Below, in pieces: positions 1-8,680 of a stretch of 64,000 bases of DNA (position 1 is its first letter; every line of letters starts with the position of its first letter). The translations under genes and the position numbers were made by a program. The notes beneath the pieces are model-generated. The model was not told the DNA's origin. It did no database searches and saw nothing but the letters and a program-made list of their open reading frames with translations. Origin of the DNA: Fuerstiella sp. (GTDB lineage Bacteria; Planctomycetota; Planctomycetia; Planctomycetales; Planctomycetaceae); NCBI GenBank assembly GCA_022447185.1, contig JAKVAY010000010.1:1-64000 (forward strand), in the 5' to 3' direction.

Positions 1-1188
1 TTCGCGAATGAGCACCGGCGGAATCCCAAATGCGGCTTCGATCGCCTGACTGGCCGCAGTGATCCACTCGCTGGACGGATCCAATACAAACGCGGGACAT
101 CCGTGGAACGGATCGAATTCAAAGTCCAGACCGTCAGGACACTGACTTTGCAGGAATTGTTCAAGAGAATCCAGGATCAATTCGGGATCCTGACCAGGAA
201 CGAGTCGGCAGGTAATTTTCGCCATGGCCCACGAGGGAATAATCGTTTTTGTACCTTCTCCGGTGTAACCACTCACAATTCCATTGATATCGCAGGTAGG
301 ACGAATCCAGCGCCGCTCCAGCGTCGACCAGCCTGCTTCTCCGAACGTGTTGCGACTCCCGATCTGCTTGAGAAATACATCTTCCGCAAACGGCAGCTGT
401 GCAATCTGCTCTCGTTCACCAGCAGTGACGGGCAGGATGTCGTCGTAAAACCCCGGGATCTGAATTCGACCGGTGGAATCGACAAGTGACCCACACAGCA
501 TCGCAATCGCATTGGCAGGATTGGCAATGCTGCCACCAAATATGCCACTGTGAAGATCCTGGGGCGCACCCCGAAGACGAACTTCGGCCCCAGTGGCACC
601 GCGCAGGCCGCAGGTGATCGCTGGAACACCATCCCCGTACTGACTGGTGTCACTGACTACTGCGACGTCACACAACAAACGATCCTGGCTGGACTCCAGA
701 AAACGGGTTAGATTTTCACCACCCACTTCCTCTTCACCCTCCACGATAAATCTGATGTTCACCGGCAGAACGCCGGTAGTCTTGACCCACGCCTCGACCG
801 ACTTCAAGTGAGTGAACAACTGTCCCTTATCATCGGTGGCGCCGCGAGCATAAATTCTGCCGTCGCGAATCTGAGGATCAAAAGGGCCGGTTGTCCATAG
901 ATCCAGCGGATCCGGAGGCTGTACATCGTAGTGTCCGTAAACCAACACGGTCGGCCGATCATCACCGACAATGCGTTCGCCATAAACAATCGGGTGTCCG
1001 GCAGTCTGAATGATCTCCGGAGTCAATCCTGCCTGAAACATCGCATCACGGACGAATTCAGCGCACTGCTGCATGTGTGGCTGATACGAAGAATCCGTAC
1101 TAACACTGGGAATTCGGAGAAAAGCAAACAGTTCGTCGATGGATTGATTGTGGGACTCCTCAACAAACTGAGCAACATCACGGTTCAT
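1..1188 (-). CDS. M20-family metallopeptidase (dipeptidase), 3' end cut by window edge
   Basis: Zinc-dependent exopeptidase of the M20 family, probably hydrolysing dipeptides or N-acylated amino acids in the cytoplasm. Translation from the ATG at 1186-1188 runs open to base 1 (396 codons seen), so the C-terminus lies outside the window. The family motif YGHYDVQP, whose His and Asp bind zinc, is present, followed by the ARGATDDKGQ motif with the bridging Asp and then EGEEEVGG with the catalytic Glu pair. A segment like the dimerisation domain follows, with the conserved HSG (LHSGIFGG). A GAGAGGAAG ribosome-binding stretch lies directly upstream of the ATG. The family is certain; the substrate is not. 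Nearest relatives are the M20 dipeptidases of the CNDP/DapE-like group. It is transcribed away from the small gene at 1628 and shows no operon partner in the window. Confidence 0.9.
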   Translation of the reverse strand, partial: MNRDVAQFVEESHNQSIDELFAFLRIPSVSTDSSYQPHMQQCAEFVRDAMFQAGLTPEIIQTAGHPIVYGERIVGDDRPTVLVYGHYDVQPPDPLDLWTTGPFDPQIRDGRIYARGATDDKGQLFTHLKSVEAWVKTTGVLPVNIRFIVEGEEEVGGENLTRFLESSQDRLLCDVAVVSDTSQYGDGVPAITCGLRGATGAEVRLRGAPQDLHSGIFGGSIANPANAIAMLCGSLVDSTGRIQIPGFYDDILPVTAGEREQIAQLPFAEDVFLKQIGSRNTFGEAGWSTLERRWIRPTCDINGIVSGYTGEGTKTIIPSWAMAKITCRLVPGQDPELILDSLEQFLQSQCPDGLDFEFDPFHGCPAFVLDPSSEWITAASQAIEAAFGIPPVLIRE

Positions 1189-1627
1189 CTTCCTCTCACT
1201 TTTGGACAGTCTTCGACATCGAATCAACGAATGAGTTTACACGCCAGTGACCCTCATCGTAGCAGGCGTTTTCTGTACTGTCGCCTGTTCAACACCGGGA
1301 ACAGTTACAGGCAACCACTGACTTCGCTGGGATCCTCAACCACATGTGAATGTGTCTGAAACATTCCTCTCTGCCAGACCGACTTCTTTTTGCCGGCACA
1401 GATCCCATAGAATCCTACCAATCTCTTTCTGATCGATTCCCAAAAAACATATGTTGACCATACTTCGACATGATCAAATCATGATCCTTACAGACTCAGG
1501 TAACTTTGCCAGTTTTTCATGACGATCCTCTCTGGTCCACGGACCTTCCTGGAAAGATCGTCTTTCATTCACGCTGAAAACGGCTGAGCCGGAAAATCAA
1601 CAAAGATCTAATACAAAGAGAATCGAA
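1189..1627. other. intergenic region, no gene seen
   Basis: About 440 bases between the divergently transcribed peptidase gene and the small Lys-rich gene. Open frames here are short and resemble nothing I recognise. The region must contain the promoter of the minus-strand peptidase gene, but I cannot point to a convincing -35/-10 pair. Confidence 0.4.
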
Positions 1628-1738
1628 ATGGGTAACAGAGGAAGCAAAGACAAGGGCAGACGTGAACAACAGAAACAAGCGAAGCTCAGTCCAAAGGAAA
1701 AGAGAAAATTGAAACAAGACAAGAAGAATAACAGATAA
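1628..1738 (+). CDS. 36-residue Lys-rich small protein
   Basis: A very short but credible gene: ATG at 1628, TAA at 1736-1738, 36 residues. It starts MGNRGSKDKGRREQQK, continues with LSPKEKRKLKQDKKNN and ends in Arg. About a third of the residues are Lys or Arg and there is no hydrophobic segment. I recall short proteins with this MGNRGxKDKGK...LSPKEKRKLK pattern occurring as unannotated small ORFs in diverse bacteria, which is why I prefer it to chance. Nothing is known of its role; its charge suggests RNA or ribosome association, and that is inference only. A purine-rich stretch (AAAGAGAA) precedes the ATG at usable spacing. It is followed closely by a degraded gene on the same strand. Confidence 0.55.
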   Translation: MGNRGSKDKGRREQQKQAKLSPKEKRKLKQDKKNNR

Positions 1739-1788
1739 ATGATCACCGTTACCTGTCAACCCGCAGTTCCCGCGCAGCAGGAACTGCT

Positions 1789-2490
1789 GTGGAAACCCTG
1801 CACCTGGAGATCCCTGCCTGCGAACCCACCGAGCTGGGCATCCTGTGTTTTCGGCGTCGCCATTTGCTTTGCGAACCTTGTACCGTCGTCACCGAAGTTA
1901 CGCTCAACCACGAATTCCTGATGAGCAGTTACCTGACGACGTCCGAAAGAGCATTGTCGGAAGTCAAATTGCAGAGGCATCCCGACTCTTGGTTGCGAGT
2001 TCTTGTTGGAGGGCTCGGCCTGGAGTAAACCGTGAGAACGGTGTTGGGCTCTGAACGAGTCTCGAAATGTGAAGTTATCAAATTTCTTCCGCAGGTGATC
2101 AACTGACTGAAGCAGGGGCTGGTCCCTTTGTCGAACGCGCTGAACGCAGACAACCGGCTGAAAGCAACTCAACGAGTTACGTCTATCAGCAATTCTCCAG
2201 TCCACCGATGCAGAAGCATGACCCTGAACCTCTCCGAAGTGGACCATTGACCATTCGCCGGACGAGCACCTCGACGAAGCCAACAGCTGCTTTCGCACCG
2301 CTGATGAAGTGCAACGTGCAAAACTCCATCTTGCCAGTACGGATTGCTTGACATCTGGCCGTACGCTGAGAACTCATCGTTTGCCAATGCAGTGCACGAC
2401 GCGTTGCGTGGAGTTCATATTAAACCAGTGAACGTTCTCAACAAGCTGATCAACAAACAGCAGACTGACCGGCTGTTTGTTGCCCGTTGA
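1789..2490 (+). pseudogene. spermidine-synthase-like methyltransferase-fold protein, broken
   Basis: Reading frame 1 from a GTG at 1789 gives a recognisable spermidine-synthase-like protein: EFLMSSYLTTSERAL, then the nucleotide-binding strand and loop LRVLVGGLGLE, then KFLPQVIN and LVPLSNALNADNRLK. The frame is interrupted by TAA at 2026-2028, exactly where the family has GYTA, and by TGA at 2104-2106, where a Trp or Leu is expected. Near 2246 the conserved IDHSP motif lies in frame 2. From about 2341 frame 1 resumes with GLLDIWPYAE and runs to the terminal QTDRLFVAR, with the natural stop at 2488-2490. Two nonsense codons plus at least two frame changes mean no functional enzyme is made. Aligned against the family, the order of motifs is complete, so decay was by point changes and small indels, not by large deletion. 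The intact ancestor would be about 230-240 residues. Confidence 0.75.
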
Positions 2491-2513
2491 CTGAGTGCTG
2501 TCACTACCGAACA

Positions 2514-4412
2514 TCATTCTCGACGTCCGCCAAACGCCGATGAGACCCCCGCGAGACTGCGGCGGAATGATCTTGTATCGTCCAGCAGCTGCGACAGGGC
2601 CTGGTTATCAGCTTCAATACTATGGCAAACCTCGTCAAGTGACGGAAAGAGACCATGCATCAATCGCGAACCAGCCATCGACTCAGCAAGACCACGCACG
2701 TGGCGATCAAGTCCACGCCGCAGACCGGCTGTAAACATGACAACGAGCACCACGGACCAGATGACCAAAAAGAGCAGCGCAGGGATATAAAAATCAACGG
2801 TCATCAATGGTTCAGGCTCCGTAACACGTCCCAACACAGGAGCCAAAAACGAGCTCCAGAAGAAGTTATATCCAATACGGCCGAGTAGAAACGCGAGGTA
2901 TGCCAGGCTCAGCAGTTCGTAGAACGTTCGGCGTAATAATCCCGATCGACCATTCACAACATCATCGACAACGGTATCCACAGCTCGACGCGCGTCGCCC
3001 AGAAACTCTCCTTCCAGATCCGCAGCGGTCCTCCTCAATGCTGCCAGTTCACCGGAGTGAGAGCTGGATTCCAGTTCTATCTGCGAGGAGTTCAGGTATC
3101 CCGAAATCACAACTCGCGATTCCTGCAATTGTTGATCGCTTATCCCAAACGAAGCAAGTCGATCCAGTCGCGACTCGGAATCCTGTTCCTCAACACGGGT
3201 TTTCATCCAGCGAGCAGACTGAACGGCACCGACAATGGCCATTTGAGCGGATGTGCGAGCGCGGAACAAAGTAAACGACGCAATTAATGCGCCAAGTCCA
3301 TTGTAGAGTCGGAGCATTGATGAAAACGGGCTAAATCCCCAACGATCGGTGATCGCTGTGATCAACCTCCGTTCCCACAGATTTCGGTTCTGCAGCAACT
3401 CCTGGGTTAACTGATCCGTCAAGGACTTGGTAACTTCCTGTCGTTGTGCCTCCAATGCCTCCTGCAGCTCATGCACATCCGGCATTGCTGAATCATAGAC
3501 CAATCGACATTCGACCAGTACTTCCTGCAACAGTTCAATCAGATTCGCTCGTCGGATTTCCACGCGCCGTGACGTATCCAGCTGCTCAGACAGCAGTCGA
3601 ACCAGTCTGGCAAATTCTCCCCGAGGCGAATGACCTTCCTGTCGATCTGCAAAGGCCTCACGCGAATTCACAAAGAACATTTCGGGGACTTCGTAGTCCT
3701 GCGCAAGACAGTTTTTCCAGTCCTCGCGGATATCCTGATCCAGGTCTGCATGAGTCTGCACGAAGACCAGCCTGCAACCACTGGCTGCCTCACTGAGTTC
3801 CTCGACAATTCTGGCACTGCGGTACTTTTGTTGAGTCGATGTATAGATAAGCACATCGCTGTGTGGCAACAGATCCCTTAACATGGTCAAATTGCTGCCC
3901 GCCACTGCCGCTTCAGTGGTGTCGGGATCCGGACAGTCAATCAGCGCGATGTCACGGAGCAACGGTGAATCCACTTTGCGAATGCTGAATAGTGTAAGAT
4001 CGAGACCCAGCGTTTCCGGTTCCAGGTCCGGATGAATCAGCAGGACCGGCTCGGTGGTTGTCGGCCGTTGACGACCGGATCGTGAAACTTCTTCACCCAC
4101 AAGAGCATTCACCAGAGAGCTTTTTCCAGTTCCTGTTCCACCAAACGTGGCAACCACAAGTGGCGACTCCAGCCGAAAGCGGACTGCGTCAACGCGCTCA
4201 AGCAGTCGAGCAACAAGCGATCGAGCGCGTCGTGCGGGTCCCCATGGCAGCGAATCATCCACCCAGTGAGTCAGTCGGCCTGTCAGGTCGTCGATTCTCG
4301 CCAGCAGGGCAATGTGTTCCAAACTTCCCGACGCACCGGAAGAAGTAATCATGCGGCCAGGCAATGTGTTGCAGGGTTCAGATGCGACAGATGAACTTGA
4401 CGGAGGCTTCAC
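2514..4412 (-). CDS. large membrane-associated P-loop GTPase (second of a coupled pair)
   Basis: 632 residues. The N-terminal GTPase domain has a clear Walker A, GGTGTGKSS, at residues 91-99, a Thr-rich switch I region (RPTTTEPV), a DCPD in place of the usual DxPG G3 motif, and VQTHADLD in the position of the base-specificity loop, so it is divergent. After it come a long helical region and two strongly hydrophobic segments near residues 470-500 and 540-560, followed by a charged helical tail. This layout (GTPase, helical middle, paired membrane hairpins) resembles dynamin-like or YfjP/Era-related membrane GTPases. It begins with GTG, and its first base overlaps the stop of the upstream gene (GTGA, 4 bases shared), which indicates translational coupling. 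The cellular role is unknown; membrane remodelling or stress-linked envelope work is a guess from architecture. Confidence 0.8.
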   Translation of the reverse strand: MKPPSSSSVASEPCNTLPGRMITSSGASGSLEHIALLARIDDLTGRLTHWVDDSLPWGPARRARSLVARLLERVDAVRFRLESPLVVATFGGTGTGKSSLVNALVGEEVSRSGRQRPTTTEPVLLIHPDLEPETLGLDLTLFSIRKVDSPLLRDIALIDCPDPDTTEAAVAGSNLTMLRDLLPHSDVLIYTSTQQKYRSARIVEELSEAASGCRLVFVQTHADLDQDIREDWKNCLAQDYEVPEMFFVNSREAFADRQEGHSPRGEFARLVRLLSEQLDTSRRVEIRRANLIELLQEVLVECRLVYDSAMPDVHELQEALEAQRQEVTKSLTDQLTQELLQNRNLWERRLITAITDRWGFSPFSSMLRLYNGLGALIASFTLFRARTSAQMAIVGAVQSARWMKTRVEEQDSESRLDRLASFGISDQQLQESRVVISGYLNSSQIELESSSHSGELAALRRTAADLEGEFLGDARRAVDTVVDDVVNGRSGLLRRTFYELLSLAYLAFLLGRIGYNFFWSSFLAPVLGRVTEPEPLMTVDFYIPALLFLVIWSVVLVVMFTAGLRRGLDRHVRGLAESMAGSRLMHGLFPSLDEVCHSIEADNQALSQLLDDTRSFRRSLAGVSSAFGGRRE

Positions 4413-6298
4413 TCGTGCGTCTCCTGCAACAGTGACTCAATGTGTGCCAGCGATTCAGACACATTCTTCCATTCGACAGAATCTGATATGGATGACGCTC
4501 GCTGCAGGTCTTCCGGCAGCGTACCCAGCATTTCCCTGCGAATCAGATCAGTCAGCCAGTTCACTCGACGTTCCGTGTATCGTCCGTTGAGATTGTGAAA
4601 CCAAGCCTGCAGCATACTTGCTCCCTTGCCGGCAGTGCCAACCGCCGTATCGCCGGCGACCGCCGCCGCTGCTCCACCGGCCACATCAGCCACAACATGA
4701 ACCACGGCATTTGCCGCAGCGTCCGCAACAAACGGAGCAACCGTTTCTCCCGCTGGTCCAAACCCCAGACTGAACAATACGACACTGGTCATGGGCCTCA
4801 CCACTGCCGAAACATGATTCAACTGACGATAGAACGTAAATAACTCCGGACTGTCGACGCTGAACCGTTCCATCTCCTGATGAACCACCTCATTGAGTTC
4901 AAGCCTGAAATCCACCGCCAAATGTCTCCTGCGCAGGGTCTCAATGAGCTGGGTACGCGACACTCCCTGCAAAACCAACTCAATCCGAGGTCGGATCATC
5001 TGATTTCCCGACTCGGCCATCCATTGCAGTTTGTCAAACAATTCCTCGATGGTTGTCAGAATGGCAGACCATTCACGTTCGCGATACTGGACCAGCGGTT
5101 CGATCGGTTCACCCTGGATCGCATTTCGAGCGACCTTGACCGGCCAGAGAACGCCCGCACCAACTTTGTCATAAAGCCGATTGATACGACGAGCCCATCC
5201 CTGCTGCCGAGACTTCCACCAGGTACGAATTTCCGCAACAAACAATGATGCAGGGGGTACCGGCCAGTCACGAATTTTCAGAACCGCATCCGAAGACAAT
5301 CGCTCCGATGTCGCTTTCAGATCCTCGCTTGCATTGTGAAGTAACTGCATCCAGCTTGGCACACCATGATCATTGCTCAACAGTTCACGTACGGAACCTC
5401 GCAATGTTCTGACACGAATCTCATGGAACCTCAGACTCGAAAGATCAGCACGCAGGTTGCGAGGTTGACCGACAGGTTGGGGTGGACCATCTGCTGTCAC
5501 CGGCCACACACGTTCAAAGAATGGCAGCCGCAGTTCTTCCGCGGCTGTTCGATCGGCGGGTGCCAGGTAAACGCTTTCAGGAGTGATTCCTGTTTCACGG
5601 CAGAATGTTTCCAGCCAGACCGGCCAGAACTCTTCGTCGTCCGGTAACAGACACTGGTTGAAAACAACCAGCACAGCTTTATCTTCATCGGCTGCCTTGC
5701 GAAAGAACTCTTTCACCGCTGCATCGTTATATTTTTGCTGAGTCAGCACTGCGATGAGCACATCTGCAGAACGACGAATCGCGTCCGCCCTCACCCAGTT
5801 CACACGTACGTCACTGTCGATGTCGGGTGTATCGAGTACCAGCAACGTGGAAGGCAGATCGGACGAAGTCCTCCAGAACAATTCATGATTCGTTGTTTCA
5901 CGGAGAGCGTCATCGGCATCGGACCACTCACTGAGATCAAAATCGGGAAACACACGTTTCAGATCCTGGCGTTCCGTGAATCCGTCCGGTACCAGGCACA
6001 CAGGGTGTTTGGTTCCCGATGCGAGTGGACTTGTCGAACTGGCTCGTCCCCCCGCCAGATGATTGAACACCACACTCTTACCGATATTGGTGCCTCCTAC
6101 GACGGCCGCTACCAGCCACGCTTCTGTCCCCAACTGAGGCAACAACTTTTGTCTCAGCTGTTCATGCCATTCACATGAATCCAGCGGAGGCGGCTGAAGG
6201 ACACTGGCCGCATCGCTGAGCACACTGACCGCCTGGGTGAGCTGACGGGCAGCTGTTGCGAGATCGGTGAACGGCTGATTCACGTATTCAGTGCTCAT
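4409..6298 (-). CDS. large P-loop GTPase (first of a coupled pair)
   Basis: 629 residues from an ATG at 6296-6298. Walker A is GGTNIGKS at residues 68-75 and the G3-like motif is LDTPDIDSD. The FNQCLLPDD segment sits where the NKxD specificity motif is expected, so base recognition looks atypical. The middle is helical and rich in Arg and Trp. Near residues 505-575 lies a long Ala/Val/Gly-rich hydrophobic stretch (for example AAANAVVHVVADVAGGAAAA) that could insert in or lie on a membrane. The gene overlaps the second GTPase gene by 4 bases on the same strand. The two proteins are almost equal in length and domain plan but have little obvious sequence identity, which suggests an old duplication or a heteromeric pair. 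Close families are the bacterial dynamin-like and 50S-ribosome-binding GTPase groups; I cannot choose between them from motifs alone. Confidence 0.8.
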   Translation of the reverse strand: MSTEYVNQPFTDLATAARQLTQAVSVLSDAASVLQPPPLDSCEWHEQLRQKLLPQLGTEAWLVAAVVGGTNIGKSVVFNHLAGGRASSTSPLASGTKHPVCLVPDGFTERQDLKRVFPDFDLSEWSDADDALRETTNHELFWRTSSDLPSTLLVLDTPDIDSDVRVNWVRADAIRRSADVLIAVLTQQKYNDAAVKEFFRKAADEDKAVLVVFNQCLLPDDEEFWPVWLETFCRETGITPESVYLAPADRTAAEELRLPFFERVWPVTADGPPQPVGQPRNLRADLSSLRFHEIRVRTLRGSVRELLSNDHGVPSWMQLLHNASEDLKATSERLSSDAVLKIRDWPVPPASLFVAEIRTWWKSRQQGWARRINRLYDKVGAGVLWPVKVARNAIQGEPIEPLVQYREREWSAILTTIEELFDKLQWMAESGNQMIRPRIELVLQGVSRTQLIETLRRRHLAVDFRLELNEVVHQEMERFSVDSPELFTFYRQLNHVSAVVRPMTSVVLFSLGFGPAGETVAPFVADAAANAVVHVVADVAGGAAAAVAGDTAVGTAGKGASMLQAWFHNLNGRYTERRVNWLTDLIRREMLGTLPEDLQRASSISDSVEWKNVSESLAHIESLLQETHE

Positions 6299-6645
6299 TG
6301 GATTTCTGTTTGTCGCGTCTCGACACAGTACAGTGTCACAACCTTCTTTAGTATCATACTAGTCGGCGCGGATCAGGCAGTACGAAACAAGTGCTACCAC
6401 GTCCCGGCATGCGATGCCATTATCAACGCAGTCCGCTGTTGCCAGTCTGGAACACGCGGATAGAAATGCCAGGCATTTGTCGGACAACTTAGGATATCGG
6501 AATTCCACACATGGCGCGACGGAAAAAACAGTTCAGCACTTACAGCGGCAACTGAAATTGAAAACGTACGGAACTGTCCTTCAGATCACACACTAATTTA
6601 GCAGGTTTGTGCCAGAGCCGGAGAAACCGGCTAAGTTCTGAACAC
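6299..6645. other. intergenic region upstream of the GTPase pair
   Basis: Roughly 350 bases between the start of the GTPase operon (minus strand) and the terminator of the ferredoxin gene. Only short random-looking frames are present. The promoter of the GTPase pair should lie close to 6300-6400 but I could not identify it. Confidence 0.35.
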
Positions 6646-6674
6646 AAAAAAAAGCCCTCCGGGAATTCCGAAGG
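6646..6674 (-). terminator. rho-independent terminator of the ferredoxin gene
   Basis: Read on the minus strand: stem CCTTCGG (6668-6674), a five-base loop, stem CCGGAGG (6656-6662) with one G-T pair, a short GC extension, then eight consecutive T (the A run at 6646-6653). It lies about 125 bases past the stop codon of the ferredoxin gene and in the correct orientation for it. Confidence 0.75.
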
Positions 6675-6798
6675 ACCTCTTCATATTTATCTGACTCAGT
6701 CGATCCGACGAACTCACAAACAGACCGGGCATCCCGCCAGGAACATATCAAGCGCCACGGTGGCCGCCGAAATAGGTCCTGACACTGAAATCCTGTTC

Positions 6799-7101
6799 CT
6801 AGCTGGCCGACGGGCACTCACCACCGGTTTCCGCCAGTGATGTCTTCTGCTCAGTGATTACCGGCCACTGACTGGCCATTTCTGCATTAAGAGCGGTGTA
6901 TTCAGTCCATTGTTCCGGGAGGTTGTCTTCGTGAAAAATTGCCTCTACCGGGCATTCAGGGACGCAGGCTTCGCAATCAATGCATTCATCCGGATGAATG
7001 ACCAGAATCGTTTCACCTTCGTAAAAACACTCAACCGGACAAACAACAACACAATCGGTGTATTTGCAGTTAAAACAAGGCTCTGCAACGACATGGGTCA
7101 T
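6799..7101 (-). CDS. fdxA: 7Fe (3Fe-4S/4Fe-4S) ferredoxin
   Basis: A 100-residue low-potential electron carrier of the FdxA / Azotobacter ferredoxin I type. The N-terminus holds C9-x2-C12-x4-C17-x3-C21-P and the second cluster motif is C40-x2-C43-x2-C46-x3-C50-P. In this family C9, C17 and C50 bind the 3Fe-4S cluster and C21, C40, C43 and C46 the 4Fe-4S cluster, with C12 extra. The sequence CKYTDC...CPVECFYEG and the HPDECIDC stretch are characteristic. After residue 65 there is a polar C-terminal tail of about 35 residues. A good AAAGGATG ribosome-binding site precedes the ATG at 7099-7101. The gene is monocistronic, with its own terminator. It is a possible electron donor to ferredoxin-dependent enzymes such as the siroheme reductase at 14.7 kb, but nothing here proves that link. 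Confidence 0.92.
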   Translation of the reverse strand: MTHVVAEPCFNCKYTDCVVVCPVECFYEGETILVIHPDECIDCEACVPECPVEAIFHEDNLPEQWTEYTALNAEMASQWPVITEQKTSLAETGGECPSAS

Positions 7102-7712
7102 TTTGACATCCTTTCCATCGTAACTAATTCAGTCTTCGGCACGATTTTACAGCCCGGAAACCCAAGACTGAGGGTCCCAGCATGCCAAGGCAGACCAATT
7201 GAGTCAGCCTTTTCGGCACCAATGTTTTCACCAGAGTCTTCTAAGACTCCTGAATTGGCCAGATTTATGGAACTTACTTCGACTTTTTGCAATGGAAAAA
7301 CCTCACGAATGCTGTCTCTACCCTGTTTTTAGACACAATCTCAAAACGGTCGTCGGTAGAAATTGCCATTCCAAACCTCGCAGCCTTATGAACCATCGAT
7401 GACCTGGTTTCTCAATCAATTGATGCTTGAGGACAATTCCGGCGGCAACACCGAAATAACAGTGACCTCGAATCACCAACTTTGAACGAAGCGACCTGGG
7501 AGAGACAACAAATGTCGGCAATTCACTGACTTTTGATCCGTTAAACGCCCAGGCTGAACATATCCCCCTCTGGCAGAAAATTGTTGCAGTCCAAACCAAC
7601 TGTCACATTTTTGACGTAGTCATGCAGGCCGAACCCGTACAATATAAGATGCCGCCCGGTCCCGAGAATTGCTGGGATCGCCCCGACTCTGCTTTGAACC
7701 AGTTTATTCATC
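7102..7712. other. intergenic region, no gene seen
   Basis: About 610 bases between the divergent ferredoxin and sigma-factor genes. Both promoters should lie here. Six-frame reading shows only short frames with no recognisable motif; the longest, on the minus strand near 7318-7599, has no supporting ribosome-binding site or family resemblance. Confidence 0.4.
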
Positions 7713-8294
7713 ATGCCGTTGTCTGAGACCGACCGACGACTCATCAAAGATCTTCTCACTGGAAGTGAGGGAACCTGGGATACGTTCATTGATCGTTATG
7801 CCGGCCTGGTCGTGCAGGTGATACGGCATACTGCTCATGCTCACAGTCTCAGACTCACGCAGGACGACGAAGACGATTTGTGCGCCGATGTTTTTGCCGC
7901 TCTGGTTGATCGTCGTATGGCAACCCTGAGAAATTTTCGCGGCCGCTCGTCATTGGCGACATGGCTCACTGTCGTTGTCAGACGCATCGTTATCCGCAAA
8001 CTCACGCAACGGCGGTATGCAAGCGCCCTTGGACATGTCCATGCTCACAACTCAGCCGTGGAACAGGCAACAGAATCAGTGGAATCAAATCTTGCGAATC
8101 GCGATGAAGTTGAATCCCTGATGAAACGACTGCCGCCGGAATCTCAGGAAGCAGTAAGGCTTTTCTATTGGGAAGGTCTTTCCTACTGGGAAATCTCCAG
8201 AAAACTCGGCGTCGCGGCAAACACAATCGGGCCGATGCTGTCACGAATTCGCCATACGTTGACACTGCACCTTCGGAACTGTGAACAGCAGTAA
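7713..8294 (+). CDS. ECF-type RNA polymerase sigma factor
   Basis: 193 residues with the two conserved sigma-70 regions of an extracytoplasmic-function sigma factor. Region 2 runs from about residue 20 to 95 (TWDTFIDRYAGLVV... DLCADVFAALVD... FRGRSSLATWLTVVVRR). Region 4 runs from about residue 140 to 185, with LPPESQEAVRLFYWEGLSY followed by the helix-turn-helix WEISRKLGVAANTIGPMLSR, which would contact the -35 element. There is no adjacent anti-sigma factor. Planctomycetes have many such stand-alone ECF factors, so regulation may be by another partner. Target genes cannot be inferred from the window. The ATG at 7713 is the natural start; no alternative start lies between it and region 2. 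Confidence 0.88.
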   Translation: MPLSETDRRLIKDLLTGSEGTWDTFIDRYAGLVVQVIRHTAHAHSLRLTQDDEDDLCADVFAALVDRRMATLRNFRGRSSLATWLTVVVRRIVIRKLTQRRYASALGHVHAHNSAVEQATESVESNLANRDEVESLMKRLPPESQEAVRLFYWEGLSYWEISRKLGVAANTIGPMLSRIRHTLTLHLRNCEQQ

Positions 8295-8680
8295 TTCCAG
8301 CATTTGACATCGCCCCGCAATCCGTGGGCGGGTGCAGACGGCTTACGCTTTGCTCACATCAGGCTGTCGTCGCACCACTGCTTACGAACGATTATGTGAA
8401 AATTGACAGGTTTGTTGCGCTATCGCATCAAGGTGGAAAAACTCAGCACTTCCGCTTCTGCATCTTATCGTCCGAACCATCGATCGAGCGTACTGGTACC
8501 CTGTAGACATTCAACACACTCATGAACAGAACTTGGATGCCTCGAACAACACGTGACACGGACAGTCTCCCGGTCATCCCTTTTACGTTTCAGGCCTCAG
8601 CAGTAGAATTTCGGTCACTTCAGTAAATCTGACAATCTGATCGCTGTCAACGTTTTAAATTAATACAACAGGAACTCGAT
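8295..8680. other. intergenic region, no gene seen
   Basis: About 385 bases between the sigma factor and the His-rich lipoprotein, both on the plus strand. A weak GC hairpin (CGCCC / GGGCG) occurs about 25 bases after the sigma-factor stop but has no T run, so I do not call it a terminator. The promoter of the lipoprotein gene is probably here. Confidence 0.35.

Noticed and set aside
1756-2298. Minus-strand frame of 180 codons in the broken spermidine-synthase region
   Set aside because: The plus strand shows the motifs of the decayed gene in order; the minus frame is a shadow of it.
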